Source of the DNA: an uncultured Dehalococcoidia bacterium
GTDB lineage: Bacteria; Chloroflexota; Dehalococcoidia; Lucifugimonadales; UBA3495
Direction: 5' to 3'
Assembly (NCBI GenBank): GCA_951812535.1
Contig: CATOSK010000006.1
Coordinates: 372,001 to 436,000 of the forward strand
Length of the DNA: 64,000 bases
Positions 7,531 to 16,066 of the stretch are shown one piece after another. How positions within the stretch are numbered: position 1 is the first letter of the stretch; each line of letters begins with the position of its first letter. The translations under genes and the position numbers were made by a program. Below the pieces are notes generated by a model that was given only the letters and a program-made list of their open reading frames with translations, did not search any database and was not told where the DNA came from.

Positions 7531-9810
7531 CTAGTGACCGTTGGCCCACCGGGCTTCGAGGATGGCCCCGGGATTCACCGGAAGCTTGTCCATCCGCACG
7601 CCGATGGCCCGGGATACGGCGCTGGCTACCGCGGCCAGCGGGGGGACGATGGGCACCTCGCCAACGCCCCGCACTCCGTAGGGATGGCCGGGGTTGGCAA
7701 CTTCCACGATGACGGTGTCGATCATGGGAAGATCGAGGCTGGTGGGCATCCGGTAGTCCAGGAAGCTGGAGTTGGCCATGTGCCCGCGGTCGTTGAAGAA
7801 GTATTCCTCGTTCAAGGCCCAGCCAATGCCCTGGACCACGCCACCCTGCATCTGCCCTTCGACGTAGCTGGGGTGGACGGCCTTGCCCGCGTCCTGGATG
7901 GCGGTGTAGCGGAGGACGGTGGTCTTGCCGGTGTCCGGGTCCACCTCGACGTCGGCGATGTGGACGCTGAAGGAGTTGCCCTCACCGGCGGGGTCCAGGC
8001 TGGCGGTGCCGGTGATGGCTCCGCCGGTGGGGTAGATCTGGCGGGCCAGCTCCTTGAAGGTCATCCGGAGTTCGGGGTCGGACAGGTGGGAGATTACCGC
8101 GTCCTGGTACTCCACGTTTTCGGGGTCCGTGTCCCAGATCTGGGCGGCCCGCTCGACCATCTGCTGCTTCACGTCCTCGGCAGCCTTGATGGCGGCCCAG
8201 CCGGTGGCGAAGGTGGTGCGGCTGCCTCCCGTGACCATGGTGTAGCCGACGGAGTCGGTGTCCACCACCGTGGGCTTGACGTCCTCGTAGGGGATGCCCA
8301 GGGTCTCGGCGGCCTGCTGGGCAATGGAGGCGCGGGTGCCGCCGATGTCCACGGACCCCTCGATGAGGCTGACGGTGCCGTCCGGGTTGACGGTGATGTT
8401 GCAGCTGGAGTGGAAGCCCCGGTTCATCCAGAAGCCGGCGGCGAGGCCGCGTCCCCGGTTGGGGCCCTCAAGCGGGGCCTGGTAGTGTTCGTGGTTGCGG
8501 GCGGCTTCCAGGCATTCCACGAGGCCGACCTTCTGGAAGACGGGGCCCTCAACCTTGCGGGTGCCTTCCTTCGAGGCATTGCGGAGGCGGAACTCGATGG
8601 GGTCCATGTCCAGCTTCTGGCAAAGCTCGTCGATCACAGACTCGATGGCGAAAGCGGCCTGGGGCGAGCCGGGGGCACGGTAGGCCGCGGTCTTGGGCTT
8701 GTTGACCACGACATCGTAGCCCTCGATGGCGCCGTTCTCGAGGTCGAAGGCGGCCAGACCGCAGGTGGCTCCCGCCATTACAGGGGAGCCGGGGAAAGCG
8801 CCGGCCTCAAATGCCAGGGTGACGTGGGCGGCGGTGATCTTCCCGTCGCGGGTGGCTCCTATCTTCGCCTTCATCCAGGTGCCGGGCGCGGGGCCGGAGC
8901 CTTCGAAGACCTCGGTGCGGCTCATCAGGAGCTTGACCGGCCGGCCAGTTATCCGGGACAGCACGGCGGCGACGGGTTCCAGGTAGAAGGTGACCTTGCC
9001 GCCGAAACCGCCGCCGATCTCCATGGGGACGACCTTGATCCTGGAGACCGGGTGGCGCAGAACGTCGGCGGTGTTGTTGCGGACGACGAAGGAACCCTGG
9101 GTGCTGCACCAGATGGTGAGTTGGCCGTCGGGGTTCCAGAAAGCGGTGGCATTGTGGGGTTCGATGTATCCCTGGTGGACGGACGCCGTCTCGAACTCCC
9201 GCTCGACCACCACGTCGGCGGCGGCGAATCCCTGCTCGATGTCTCCCTTCTCGAATTTGAGGTAGGCGGCGATGTTGCTGGGATCGTCGGAGGCGTTGCC
9301 CATATAGGTGGTGTGGAGGAGGTCGCCGTGGAGCAGGGGAGCGCCGGCTTTCATCGCCTCCTGCACGTCCATCACGGGCTGAAGCTCCTCGTAGTCCACC
9401 TTGATGAGGGCCAGGGCAGCCTCGGCAGCGTGGACGGTGTCCGCGGCGACGGCGGCCACGGCGTGCCCCTTGTACAAGGCCTTGCCCGACGCCAGGAAGT
9501 TGTCGCTGGCAAACTTGAGGCGCTGGTAGTCGCCGCCCAATTCCTCCTTCGTAAGAGAGGCGAAGGGGAGGTCCCGGGCGGTGACCACGGCCCTCACCCC
9601 GGGATGGGCCTCGGCGGCGGATGTGTCGATGGAATTGATGCGGGCGTGGGCGTAGGGACTGCGGAGCACCCTGGCGTGCAGCAGGCCGGTCAGGTGCAGG
9701 TCTGCGCCGTACTGGGCCCGTCCGGTTACCTTGTCCACCCCGTCGGGGCGCACGGGGCGCTTGCCGACGACGTTGTACTCCACCTCGGAAAGGACTACGT
9801 TGGAAGCCAC
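7531..9810 (-). CDS. Xanthine dehydrogenase / CO-dehydrogenase-type molybdopterin subunit
   Basis: A 759-residue large subunit of the xanthine oxidase family. It shows the N-terminal a/b hammerhead domain (GKPV-type start VVGKRPVRPDGVDKVTGRAQY), the molybdopterin motif GGGFGGK near residues 265-271, and the catalytic Glu in GVGEVP (residue 718). The active-site loop reads AYRAPGSPQ rather than AYRCSFR, the signature of true form I CO dehydrogenase, so it is more likely a hydroxylase of an aldehyde, purine or aromatic acid. It is encoded downstream of the FAD and 2Fe-2S subunits, separated from them by a small lipoprotein gene and a MITE-like element. Confidence 0.9.
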   Translation of the reverse strand: MASNVVLSEVEYNVVGKRPVRPDGVDKVTGRAQYGADLHLTGLLHARVLRSPYAHARINSIDTSAAEAHPGVRAVVTARDLPFASLTKEELGGDYQRLKFASDNFLASGKALYKGHAVAAVAADTVHAAEAALALIKVDYEELQPVMDVQEAMKAGAPLLHGDLLHTTYMGNASDDPSNIAAYLKFEKGDIEQGFAAADVVVEREFETASVHQGYIEPHNATAFWNPDGQLTIWCSTQGSFVVRNNTADVLRHPVSRIKVVPMEIGGGFGGKVTFYLEPVAAVLSRITGRPVKLLMSRTEVFEGSGPAPGTWMKAKIGATRDGKITAAHVTLAFEAGAFPGSPVMAGATCGLAAFDLENGAIEGYDVVVNKPKTAAYRAPGSPQAAFAIESVIDELCQKLDMDPIEFRLRNASKEGTRKVEGPVFQKVGLVECLEAARNHEHYQAPLEGPNRGRGLAAGFWMNRGFHSSCNITVNPDGTVSLIEGSVDIGGTRASIAQQAAETLGIPYEDVKPTVVDTDSVGYTMVTGGSRTTFATGWAAIKAAEDVKQQMVERAAQIWDTDPENVEYQDAVISHLSDPELRMTFKELARQIYPTGGAITGTASLDPAGEGNSFSVHIADVEVDPDTGKTTVLRYTAIQDAGKAVHPSYVEGQMQGGVVQGIGWALNEEYFFNDRGHMANSSFLDYRMPTSLDLPMIDTVIVEVANPGHPYGVRGVGEVPIVPPLAAVASAVSRAIGVRMDKLPVNPGAILEARWANGH

Positions 9811-9828
9811 AATTCACCGTCCTTACTA

Positions 9829-9967
9829 AGAAAGTATCTCAAAACGTACACTCCGAAACCAGAAACCTGCGAAGGGGGAACGACCGGGGTCTGGATTCCC
9901 GCCTGCGCGGGAATGACGGGAGGGAAACGTGGGGATCCCGGCTACGCTCACTTGTTTTGAGATAGTT
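9829..9967. mobile_element. MITE-like element inside the molybdoenzyme operon
   Basis: The element has terminal inverted repeats close to AGAAACTATCTCAAAA (left end 9829, right end 9967) and no coding capacity. Its interior carries the GTCTGGATTCCCGCCTGCGC hairpin segment. TTACTAA occurs on both sides and may be a target duplication. Related copies lie at 12217 (partial, interrupted) and 31349-31494. Confidence 0.7.
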
Positions 9968-10011
9968 ACTAAATGATGCCGTGCTTTTGGTCTAACCTTG
10001 GTGGTCGAGAA

Positions 10012-10299
10012 CTATGGGTATGGCTTCAATAAATCCTGGAGCCTTTCGTTTTCCTGTTCCCGTTCCAGATCGCCCATCCGACGTTCCATTTCGTTCAGTC
10101 GGTATCGCTCCTCCCAGCTGTAATTGTCATTGGAATAGCTACTGCCCAAGGATCGTCCTTCCAACCAGCTTATCCTTGCTTCTAGACGATCCAAGGCGTT
10201 ATGTATCGCCGACAGCTGCTCTTCTATTGGCGGTGACTGTGGTTCGTTGCAAGCTATCCCAAGGACAAGAAGTGCAAAAGCAACAATAGAAATCCTCAT
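10012..10299 (-). CDS. Small coiled-coil lipoprotein
   Basis: A 95-residue protein with a short signal peptide ending LVLGIAC and then a charged helical region (LSAIHNALDRLEARISWLEG and YRLNEMERRMGDLEREQE) that should form a coiled coil. The mature protein would be lipid-anchored outside the membrane. It has no family I recognise. It lies on the operon strand between the 2Fe-2S and Mo subunit genes and is AT-richer than they are, so it may be a later insertion. Confidence 0.6.
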   Translation of the reverse strand: MRISIVAFALLVLGIACNEPQSPPIEEQLSAIHNALDRLEARISWLEGRSLGSSYSNDNYSWEERYRLNEMERRMGDLEREQENERLQDLLKPYP

Positions 10300-10476
10300 C
10301 CGTCGTTCATCCGCCCCCCTTCCGGATGTAGGAACCTACTCCAGTGAGGACGGAAAACAGGCTACGATCGTGTGGAGTACGTCTGTTGCTTCATGGAAAA
10401 ACCGGTCGGCGGGCAACCGATCGAAATCCTTTGACCACCCTCTTGTGGCATTAACTTTTGTCGATGGTGTCAAAAG

Positions 10477-10953
10477 TTACGCCTTCATCCGCTCCTCAGC
10501 GTCGAGCACCGCGCGGATAATCTTGTCATAGCCGGTGCAGCGGCAGAGGTTGCCGGCCAGCCAGTGGCGGATGCGGGCTTCGTCGGCGTCGGGCTCCCGG
10601 TCCAGCAGCGCCTTGGAGGCGACGATGAACCCGGGGGTGCAGATGCCGCACTGGAGAGCGGCGTTTTCCAGGAAGGCCTGCTGCACCGGGTGCAGTCCCT
10701 CGGGGCTGGCAACGCCTTCGATGGTGGTGATTTCTTTACCCTGGGCTTCGACACCCAGCACCAGGCAGGAGGTGACGATGCGGCCGTCGAGGACCACGGT
10801 GCAGGCGCCGCAGTTGCCGTCGTTGCACCCTTCCTTGGAGCCGGTCATGCCGACGACGTCGCGCAGGCATTCGAGCAGGCTCTGGCGAGGTTCGCAGAGG
10901 AAATCTACCTGGTTGCCGTTGATGGTGGTGGAAACGTGAACCAGTCCGGGCAT
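10477..10953 (-). CDS. Molybdo-hydroxylase 2Fe-2S subunit
   Basis: A 158-residue small subunit with both cluster domains of the xanthine oxidase family. The plant-type ferredoxin site is CNDGNCGACTVVLDG, and the second cluster is the helical CGICTPG and CRCTGY pair. It carries electrons from the Mo site to FAD. It starts three bases after the FAD subunit stop codon. The overall order FAD, Fe-S, then Mo subunit is the common operon order. Confidence 0.95.
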   Translation of the reverse strand: MPGLVHVSTTINGNQVDFLCEPRQSLLECLRDVVGMTGSKEGCNDGNCGACTVVLDGRIVTSCLVLGVEAQGKEITTIEGVASPEGLHPVQQAFLENAALQCGICTPGFIVASKALLDREPDADEARIRHWLAGNLCRCTGYDKIIRAVLDAEERMKA

Positions 10954-10956
10954 TGT

Positions 10957-11832
10957 TTACTCTCCCCTTGCTCGTGCAATTGCGTTGTTGAGGGTGCGCC
11001 GGGTCAGCACGCCCACCAAGTGTACCCGCTGGCGGATGGTGCCGCGCATGTCGGTGATGGGGCGGGCGTCGGCCATGGCCTTCTCGGCCGCTTCGTCGAT
11101 GGCCTCGTCGGAAACGGCCTTGCCGGCCAGGCTGGCGGCGGCTTCCCGGCAGAACACCGGGATGGGAGCCACCGAGGCCAGGGAGATGCGGGCGGAAACG
11201 AAGTTCTGGCCGGACGCATCAAGGACGACGGAGGATCCGACGCCGGCCACGGCAATGTCCATTTCGTTACGGGGGATGAACCGCAGGTAATTGGCCCCAG
11301 AGTTGGCCTGGGGAGCGGGGATGCGGATGTTCACCAAGAGCTCACCGGGCTCGAGCACGTTCCGCCCTGGGCCGGTGCAGAAGTCTTCAACGGCAACTTC
11401 GCGCGTTCCGTTCGGACCGGTGATGGTGGCCACGCCGCCCAGGGCAATCACGCTGGGGATGGCGTCGGCGCTGGGCGCGGAGTTGCATAGGTTCCCGCCG
11501 ATGCTGGCCCGCCCCTGGATCTGGATGCTTCCGATGAGAGACGCAGAGTCCACCAGCCCGGGGTAGTTGGAGGCCACGTCGCCGTCCTGGTAGATGCGGT
11601 AACAGGGAGCGGCAGCGCCGATGGTGAGGCCGCTGCCCGCGCTGTAGGAAATCTCGTTCAGCTCGGGGATGTTCTTGACATCCACCACGAGATCGGCAGA
11701 GCGGCGTCCGCCCCGCAACTGGACGAGAAGATCGGTGCCGCCGGCCAAGGCCCGGGCGCGGTCACCTTTGGAGGCCATTGCCTGAACGGCCTCATCTAAT
11801 GTAGTTGGTGCAACATAATCGATAGCTTCCAA
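10957..11832 (-). CDS. Molybdo-hydroxylase FAD-binding subunit
   Basis: A 291-residue medium subunit (CoxM/XdhC class) starting LEAIDYVAPTTLDEAV. It contains the FAD motifs AGGTDLLVQLRGG and TIGA(A) early, then SIGGNLCNSAPSAD. I chose the TTG start at 11832 because AGGAGGTGG (minus strand, 11836-11844) stands at the right distance. An upstream in-frame ATG at 11886 would overlap the promoter. It is the first gene of the operon, with a very short leader. Confidence 0.93.
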   Translation of the reverse strand: MEAIDYVAPTTLDEAVQAMASKGDRARALAGGTDLLVQLRGGRRSADLVVDVKNIPELNEISYSAGSGLTIGAAAPCYRIYQDGDVASNYPGLVDSASLIGSIQIQGRASIGGNLCNSAPSADAIPSVIALGGVATITGPNGTREVAVEDFCTGPGRNVLEPGELLVNIRIPAPQANSGANYLRFIPRNEMDIAVAGVGSSVVLDASGQNFVSARISLASVAPIPVFCREAAASLAGKAVSDEAIDEAAEKAMADARPITDMRGTIRQRVHLVGVLTRRTLNNAIARARGE

Positions 11833-11854
11833 GAGCCACCTCCTTCCGAACGGC

Positions 11855-11883
11855 ATTATAACACCGGCCCCATATACTGTCAG
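11855..11883 (-). promoter_or_regulatory. Sigma-70 promoter of the molybdo-hydroxylase operon
   Basis: On the minus strand a -35 CTGACA (11878-11883) and a perfect -10 TATAAT (11855-11860) are separated by 17 bases. Transcription would start only a few bases before the AGGAGG ribosome site, giving a leader of roughly 15 bases. Confidence 0.75.
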
Positions 11884-12216
11884 CAACGCTGGGAGGGGGC
11901 GCAGGGCGATCGCATTCGGATTCCTGAAGACCCATTGACGTTCACGATACAGCCGCCCACTGGATAAAGCGAGGAATGGACAGTCAGACCCTTAATAAAG
12001 GCAATAGTTTCTGACGGGGTATATGGGTGTCAAGCTGCGGCACCTGCATGGTGGTATTTTTCAAATGCGATTGCCCTGGGAGGGGGGCGAAAACGACGCG
12101 AGGAGCAGGGTCAAAAGGACGATAATCCAAGGGTCGCCGCTTTCGCCGCCAGGGTGCGCAACCCCCGCCTCCGCGGGGCATGCTTGTCCAAGGCGGCTGG
12201 GCGGGTCCGTTGTCTT
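11884..12216. other. Intergenic region with degenerate repeat remnants
   Basis: No convincing gene. The right-hand part (about 12125-12205) carries a degraded copy of the CCCCGC hairpin and CTTGTCCAAGG segments found at 13960 and 16900. The rest shows no clear structure. Confidence 0.4.
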
Positions 12217-12375
12217 AGAAACTATCTCAAGACGTACATGCCGAAACCAGAAACGCGCGAAAGTGGAACGACCGGGGTCTGGATTCCCTGGATTGAACGG
12301 TCGCCGCTTTCGCTCCCGATTGAGGTAACTTGTCTAAGGGAGCTGGGCGGCGCCGTCGCGGGAATGACGGGAGAG
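12217..12375. mobile_element. MITE-like copy interrupted by an AACTTGTC hairpin element
   Basis: The left part (12217-12288) matches the MITE at 9829, including AGAAACTATCTCAA and the CGACCGGGGTCTGGATTCCC segment. The match breaks, and a hairpin element (about 12289-12354; arms GCTCCC / GGGAGC around TAACTTGTC, outer GCCGC / GCGGC) intervenes. The MITE-like sequence then resumes as CGCGGGAATGACGGGAG. The right terminal repeat is missing. Confidence 0.65.
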
Positions 12376-12403
12376 TTGGCGGGGGCCGCAGCCTGCCGCT
12401 CCG

Positions 12404-13714
12404 CTATGGCGAGAGGGTTGCTTCAGCCTGGGGTTGGGGCGGCTCCGGCAGGGTGGGACGGCCGGCCAGGGCAAAGAAGATTGCGCTCATTACGAACATG
12501 GGGCCGAAGGTGAGCAGGACCAGGCCATAGCTGTCCGTGCTGTCGCGCACCCATCCCGCGAAGATGGGAGCGATGAACAGCCCGACGTTGTGGAACACGC
12601 TCATGGCCCCCATGAGGCTGGCGAAGCGGGCGCGACCGAAGTAGTCGCCCAGCATGAGCCAGTTGACGGAGGTGATTCCCTCCACGATCGCCAACCCCAG
12701 GATGAACACCAGGATGCCGGCCATTCCGGGAAGCCCCCACAGGGCGAACAGGCCCACCGCCCCGAAGTTCATCCCCCAGAAGAGCATCTTCCGGTAGGAG
12801 AACCGGCCGCCCGCAACGCCGAGGAAGAAGCGCATCGGGATGGCCATGAAGAACATCGCCGCCACGTAGAAGCTGGCGGTGGTCTCGTCCAGGCCCTTCA
12901 GTTTCAGCATGGGGAAGATGTGGATGATGACGGCGTTGGTGGCCGAGACGCGGGTGATGACTCCGCCCAGCATCATCCAGAAGGTCGTGGTGCGGAGGGC
13001 CTGGCGGACGGTGAAGTTCTGTTCGGTTTCGGCAGAAGTGGGCCGTCCTCCCCTGGACGCAGGCCGTCCGCCGGGCGGGTCGCCGTCGGGCAGCATCCCG
13101 ATGTCCTCGGGGCGGCTGCGGAGGATGAAGGCGACGGGCAGGGTGAGAAGGGTGATGAACAGGCCGGTGTAGAAGACGGTCCAGCGCCAGCCCAGCTGGG
13201 AAATCCCGAGGTCCAGAATCAGGACAACGAAAGCTCCGCCTCCTGCGAAGGCGGTCATCAGGGTCGAGAGGGCCAGGGCCCGCCGCCGGATGAACCACTG
13301 GTTCACGGCGGCCATCAACGTCTGCCCCAACCCCGCGGTTTTGCCGACGGATATCACGCCGGCAAAGAGAAACACAAGCATCCAGTAGCTGTCGGCGCGG
13401 GACAGGAACATCAACCCGATGCCGGCGGTAAGGCCGCCCCATAACACCAGGGGCCGGGCGCCGAATTTGTCCACGGCCCAGCCGACCACGGGCCCGCCCA
13501 TGCCTCCCTCGGCCCGGGCCAGGCTGAAGACCAGGGACATGGAGGCGTAGGATATCCCCAGGTCCGCGCGGATGGGCTCGAAGAATCTGGGGAAGCCGCT
13601 GGAGATTGCCCCGTTGCCGAACATTCCCAGGATGGATGCCACGGCCAGGACGCGCCAGCCATAAAAAAAGCGGCCCTGCCGCCGTTGCCGGGTTCCGAGT
13701 TCGGTGGTCAGCAT
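12404..13714 (-). CDS. MFS transporter, oxalate/formate antiporter-like
   Basis: A 436-residue, 12-TM protein. The N-terminal FYGWRVLAVASILGMFG and the SLVFSLARAEGGMGGPVVGW segment match the OFA/monocarboxylate group. It has an MFS signature after TM2 (DKFGARPLVLWGG) and a long cytosolic loop near residue 215. It is paralogous to the carriers at 22400 and 51132. A carboxylate substrate is likely but unproven. A 20-bp perfect palindrome lies four bases upstream of the ATG, so expression is probably controlled by a dimeric repressor. Confidence 0.85.
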   Translation of the reverse strand: MLTTELGTRQRRQGRFFYGWRVLAVASILGMFGNGAISSGFPRFFEPIRADLGISYASMSLVFSLARAEGGMGGPVVGWAVDKFGARPLVLWGGLTAGIGLMFLSRADSYWMLVFLFAGVISVGKTAGLGQTLMAAVNQWFIRRRALALSTLMTAFAGGGAFVVLILDLGISQLGWRWTVFYTGLFITLLTLPVAFILRSRPEDIGMLPDGDPPGGRPASRGGRPTSAETEQNFTVRQALRTTTFWMMLGGVITRVSATNAVIIHIFPMLKLKGLDETTASFYVAAMFFMAIPMRFFLGVAGGRFSYRKMLFWGMNFGAVGLFALWGLPGMAGILVFILGLAIVEGITSVNWLMLGDYFGRARFASLMGAMSVFHNVGLFIAPIFAGWVRDSTDSYGLVLLTFGPMFVMSAIFFALAGRPTLPEPPQPQAEATLSP

Positions 13715-13717
13715 AAC

Positions 13718-13737
13718 TTCCCTGACATGTCAGGGAA
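13718..13737. promoter_or_regulatory. 20-bp perfect palindrome, probable operator
   Basis: TTCCCTGACATGTCAGGGAA is self-complementary over all 20 bases. It sits directly upstream of the MFS start codon, overlapping where a ribosome site would be. It is not a member of the dispersed repeats in this window. Confidence 0.6.
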
Positions 13738-13884
13738 TATACGCCGGACACAGGGGAGGGTCAATTTCGGCCCCGTCCGTTTTTGGAAACCGGAGACGGA
13801 GACTTCCGGCTGATTACGTCTTGCGGGCCGGCTGTTCCGATGCAAACCGGCGGGAAAAGCCCATTCCTCTCCAGCGTTATCCAG

Positions 13885-14040
13885 CGGCCTTTGTTCTATG
13901 GGTCGCGCCCTCCCCCTTTACCTCCTTAGTCGCCAGGGGCAGCCTTAGCCAAGTTGGGTAAGCCCCGCCTACGCGGGGCCAAGCTTGTCCAAGGTTCCCC
14001 GGCCTTCCCCCGGCTCAAGGCCGGGGCTTCGGCGGGCAGG
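13885..14040. repeat. About 155-bp dispersed repeat, copy 1
   Basis: The unit runs TTGTTCTA(t/a)GGGTCGC, a pyrimidine stretch, TCGCCAGGGGCAG, CAAGTTGGGTAA, the hairpin CCCCGC-CTAC-GCGGGG, CTTGTCCAAGG and CCGGCTCAAGGCCGGGGCTT. Copies lie at 16829-16985 and, diverged, at 22004-22150. The TTGTCCAAGG part links it to the AACTTGTC hairpin family. Confidence 0.75.
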
Positions 14041-14050
14041 CTCTTGGGTG

Positions 14051-14563
14051 CTACGTATCGGCGAGGCCCGATACCCAGGGCAGCATGTCGCTGGCGGCGA
14101 CCGACGCGGTTGTTGTGCCAGGGATGCCTGAGGTTTGCAACCGGTCTTCAACCCCGGACACCAACTGTTCGACCCGTGCCAGCAGGTCTGAAGGGTCGGG
14201 GAGGCCGCGGGAGTCCTGTCCGGCCTCCCCGGCTGGCAGCGGCAGGTGGCAGACCTGGGGAAACTCGGGGCCTTGCCAGAGGGCGAGCAGAGGAAGGGTG
14301 TCGGACGCCAGTCCGAACTGCTCCAGCATGACATGGACGGTGCTGGACACCCCGTGCTGCCCGAAGATTACCAAGTTGCCGAACCCGGCTCCCCGTTCCT
14401 CGAAGCTGCTGCGGAAACTGCGGAAGACGTCATGGGCAGCCTTGTCCCGTTCGGAGACCAGGAACATGGCGTAGACGGGAAAGGTCTGGGACGGCGAATC
14501 GGACAGGTCGGTCCGCCAGCGGCGGAGCTTGTCGGCGTCATGGGCATCGGCGCGGCTGGGCAT
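14051..14563 (-). CDS. Hypothetical soluble protein
   Basis: A 170-residue protein (from MPSRADAHDADKLRRW) with an alternating alpha/beta pattern: FPVYAMFLVSERDKAAHDVF, GNLVIFGQHGVSSTVHVMLE and LPLLALWQGPEF. This could be a thioredoxin-like or DsrE-like fold, but no active-site Cys pair is present and I do not recognise a family. An upstream in-frame start would extend it into the downstream end of the neighbouring VOC gene, so I prefer 14563. It is AUG-initiated with only a weak GAGAGAG site. It lies behind the VOC gene on the same strand. Confidence 0.55.
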   Translation of the reverse strand: MPSRADAHDADKLRRWRTDLSDSPSQTFPVYAMFLVSERDKAAHDVFRSFRSSFEERGAGFGNLVIFGQHGVSSTVHVMLEQFGLASDTLPLLALWQGPEFPQVCHLPLPAGEAGQDSRGLPDPSDLLARVEQLVSGVEDRLQTSGIPGTTTASVAASDMLPWVSGLADT

Positions 14564-14663
14564 GAGGAATTCTCTCTCTAACACGCTACCACGCGCGGGT
14601 GGGGTTCCGTCCCAGGTGGTGCAGCTCAACGGCAACGGGGGAAGGGACTTGTTCAGAGATTTC

Positions 14664-15122
14664 TCAGGCTGAGCCGCCCCGGTCAAACTGGACGAGGATG
14701 CCGTCGGGGTCCTTGACGTAGAAGCTGCTGATGTTGCCCTCGGCGTCCGTCCAGTTTTCCAGCGGACCGGCCAACTCGACGCCCCTGGCGACCAGCTCAG
14801 CGACCAGGGCCTTGGTGTCCCTGACGGAGAAGCTGTAGTGGCTGATGCCGACCTGGTCCAGCTTGATGGGCGACCCGTCGGCGTCGTCTCCCGGGTGGGT
14901 GGTCATTACGAGGTGGGGAGCGTTGCTCCCCTCGCCGATGGTGAGGTGGACCGTCCGGCGGGTCTGGCGCGAGTGTTCGTAAACGCTGGGCAGTCCTCCG
15001 CTCGTGGTGTCCTGCACCTGGTCGAAGATGACGGTCATTCCCAGGATGTCGCGGTAGAACTCAAGGGACTTTTCGATGTCACTGACGCAGAAGGCGATGT
15101 GGGAAATTCCGGTGGCTTCCAT
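14664..15122 (-). CDS. VOC-family (methylmalonyl-CoA epimerase / glyoxalase-like) protein
   Basis: A 152-residue protein with the VOC pattern. ISHIAFCVSDIEKSLEFYRD gives the first metal His. The second module has GISHYSFSVRDTKALV and a C-terminal KDPDGILVQFDRG with Glu replaced by Gln at the usual last ligand (LVQF), so metal binding may be altered. The ATG at 15122 is preferred because GGGAGG lies about eight bases upstream. Substrate unknown; a lyase, epimerase or dioxygenase role are all possible. Confidence 0.85.
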   Translation of the reverse strand: MEATGISHIAFCVSDIEKSLEFYRDILGMTVIFDQVQDTTSGGLPSVYEHSRQTRRTVHLTIGEGSNAPHLVMTTHPGDDADGSPIKLDQVGISHYSFSVRDTKALVAELVARGVELAGPLENWTDAEGNISSFYVKDPDGILVQFDRGGSA

Positions 15123-15403
15123 TTCTCGACCTCCCATACAGGTGTTGTGGTTGAGCGAAAACCCGTTGCTGCGGTTTCCCCAAGGGAACGGGGCTAAGGA
15201 AACGGGGTTAGGGAATGCTATTCCGCCCCCGGGTGTTTGTCAAAGCGGTTGGGCGCTTTGGTGGCGCTCCGTTTAGGGCGGTGCGGCGCGACGGTGGCAG
15301 GGGTGCAGGGAGGGATTTGACGGGGTCTGGGTCCCTGCCCCTGCGTAGTCAGGGGCAGGCTCTGCGCGGGGATGACGGGAAGAAGGAGCGGGAGCAATTG
15401 GCG
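15123..15403. other. Intergenic region with a long hairpin
   Basis: Divergent region between the VOC and Nudix genes. It contains a hairpin CTGCCCCTG / CAGGGGCAG (near 15333-15361) inside a variant of the GTCTGG...GGGATGACGGG repeat. Nothing else is evident. Confidence 0.45.
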
Positions 15404-15432
15404 TTGACTGCCCCCAGCCCGCCACGTACAAT
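15404..15432 (+). promoter_or_regulatory. Sigma-70 promoter of the Nudix gene
   Basis: A -35 TTGACT (15404-15409) and a -10 TACAAT (15427-15432) lie 17 bases apart. They face the Nudix gene and leave a leader of about 120 bases. Confidence 0.65.
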
Positions 15433-15562
15433 GCTGGCAGTTGGTGCCGCAGCCGCGCGGCGTATCCGAACGCCCCCAGCGGCATTTCCCCACTCGCCGG
15501 AACCGCGTTTTCAATCCCCTCGCGTTGCGGCTATCCCAAACCTGGCGGAGCTTCCCTATCCC

Positions 15563-16063
15563 ATGGCAAAACACGGCAACTCGCGCAATCGGGCGGCGTC
15601 GGCCCGGGGCAAGAAACCCAGAATCGAAGAACCCGTATCCGCCGGCGGCGTTGTGTTCCGCACCGTTGACGGCCGCATGGAAACGGTCCTGTGCGGACGG
15701 GACAACCCGGTCCGCTGGAGCCTGGCCAAGGGGACGCCGGACCCGGGCGAGACCATGGAGGAGACGGCCCTGCGGGAGGTCCGGGAAGAAACCGGCTTGG
15801 AAGTGCGGATCGAGGAACGGATTCGCAGCATCGACTACTGGTTCGCCGACCGGGACAGCGACGTCCGCTACCACAAGACCGTCCACTTCTACCTGATGAC
15901 TCCCGTCGGGGGTCACATTGACCTCCATGACCCTGAGTTCGACGTGGTCCAGTGGTTTCCCTGCGCCGAGGCCCTGGAATCCATGGCCTACGCCAACGAA
16001 GCCGATGTGCTGCGGGACGCGCTCCAACTCATCGCCGAACGAGAAGCGAAACAGAGGGAATAG
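15563..16063 (+). CDS. Nudix hydrolase (MutT/Ap4A-type)
   Basis: A 166-residue protein with a canonical Nudix box: G-TPDPG-E then REVREETGLEV, the GX5EX7REUXEEXGU pattern that binds Mg2+. The N-terminal tail is Lys/Arg-rich (ARGKKPRIEEP), then SAGGVVFRTVDGRMETVLC begins the fold. This resembles diadenosine polyphosphate hydrolases and other NDP-X pyrophosphatases. The frame stays open far upstream, but similarity begins after the ATG at 15563. It is followed by two tandem hairpin elements and then a GNAT gene. Confidence 0.88.
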   Translation: MAKHGNSRNRAASARGKKPRIEEPVSAGGVVFRTVDGRMETVLCGRDNPVRWSLAKGTPDPGETMEETALREVREETGLEVRIEERIRSIDYWFADRDSDVRYHKTVHFYLMTPVGGHIDLHDPEFDVVQWFPCAEALESMAYANEADVLRDALQLIAEREAKQRE

Positions 16064-16066
16064 GGA

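Noticed and set aside
7423..9960. Open frame of about 845 codons on the plus strand
   Set aside because: Antisense to the molybdopterin subunit, low complexity Gly/Val/His, and it runs into a MITE.
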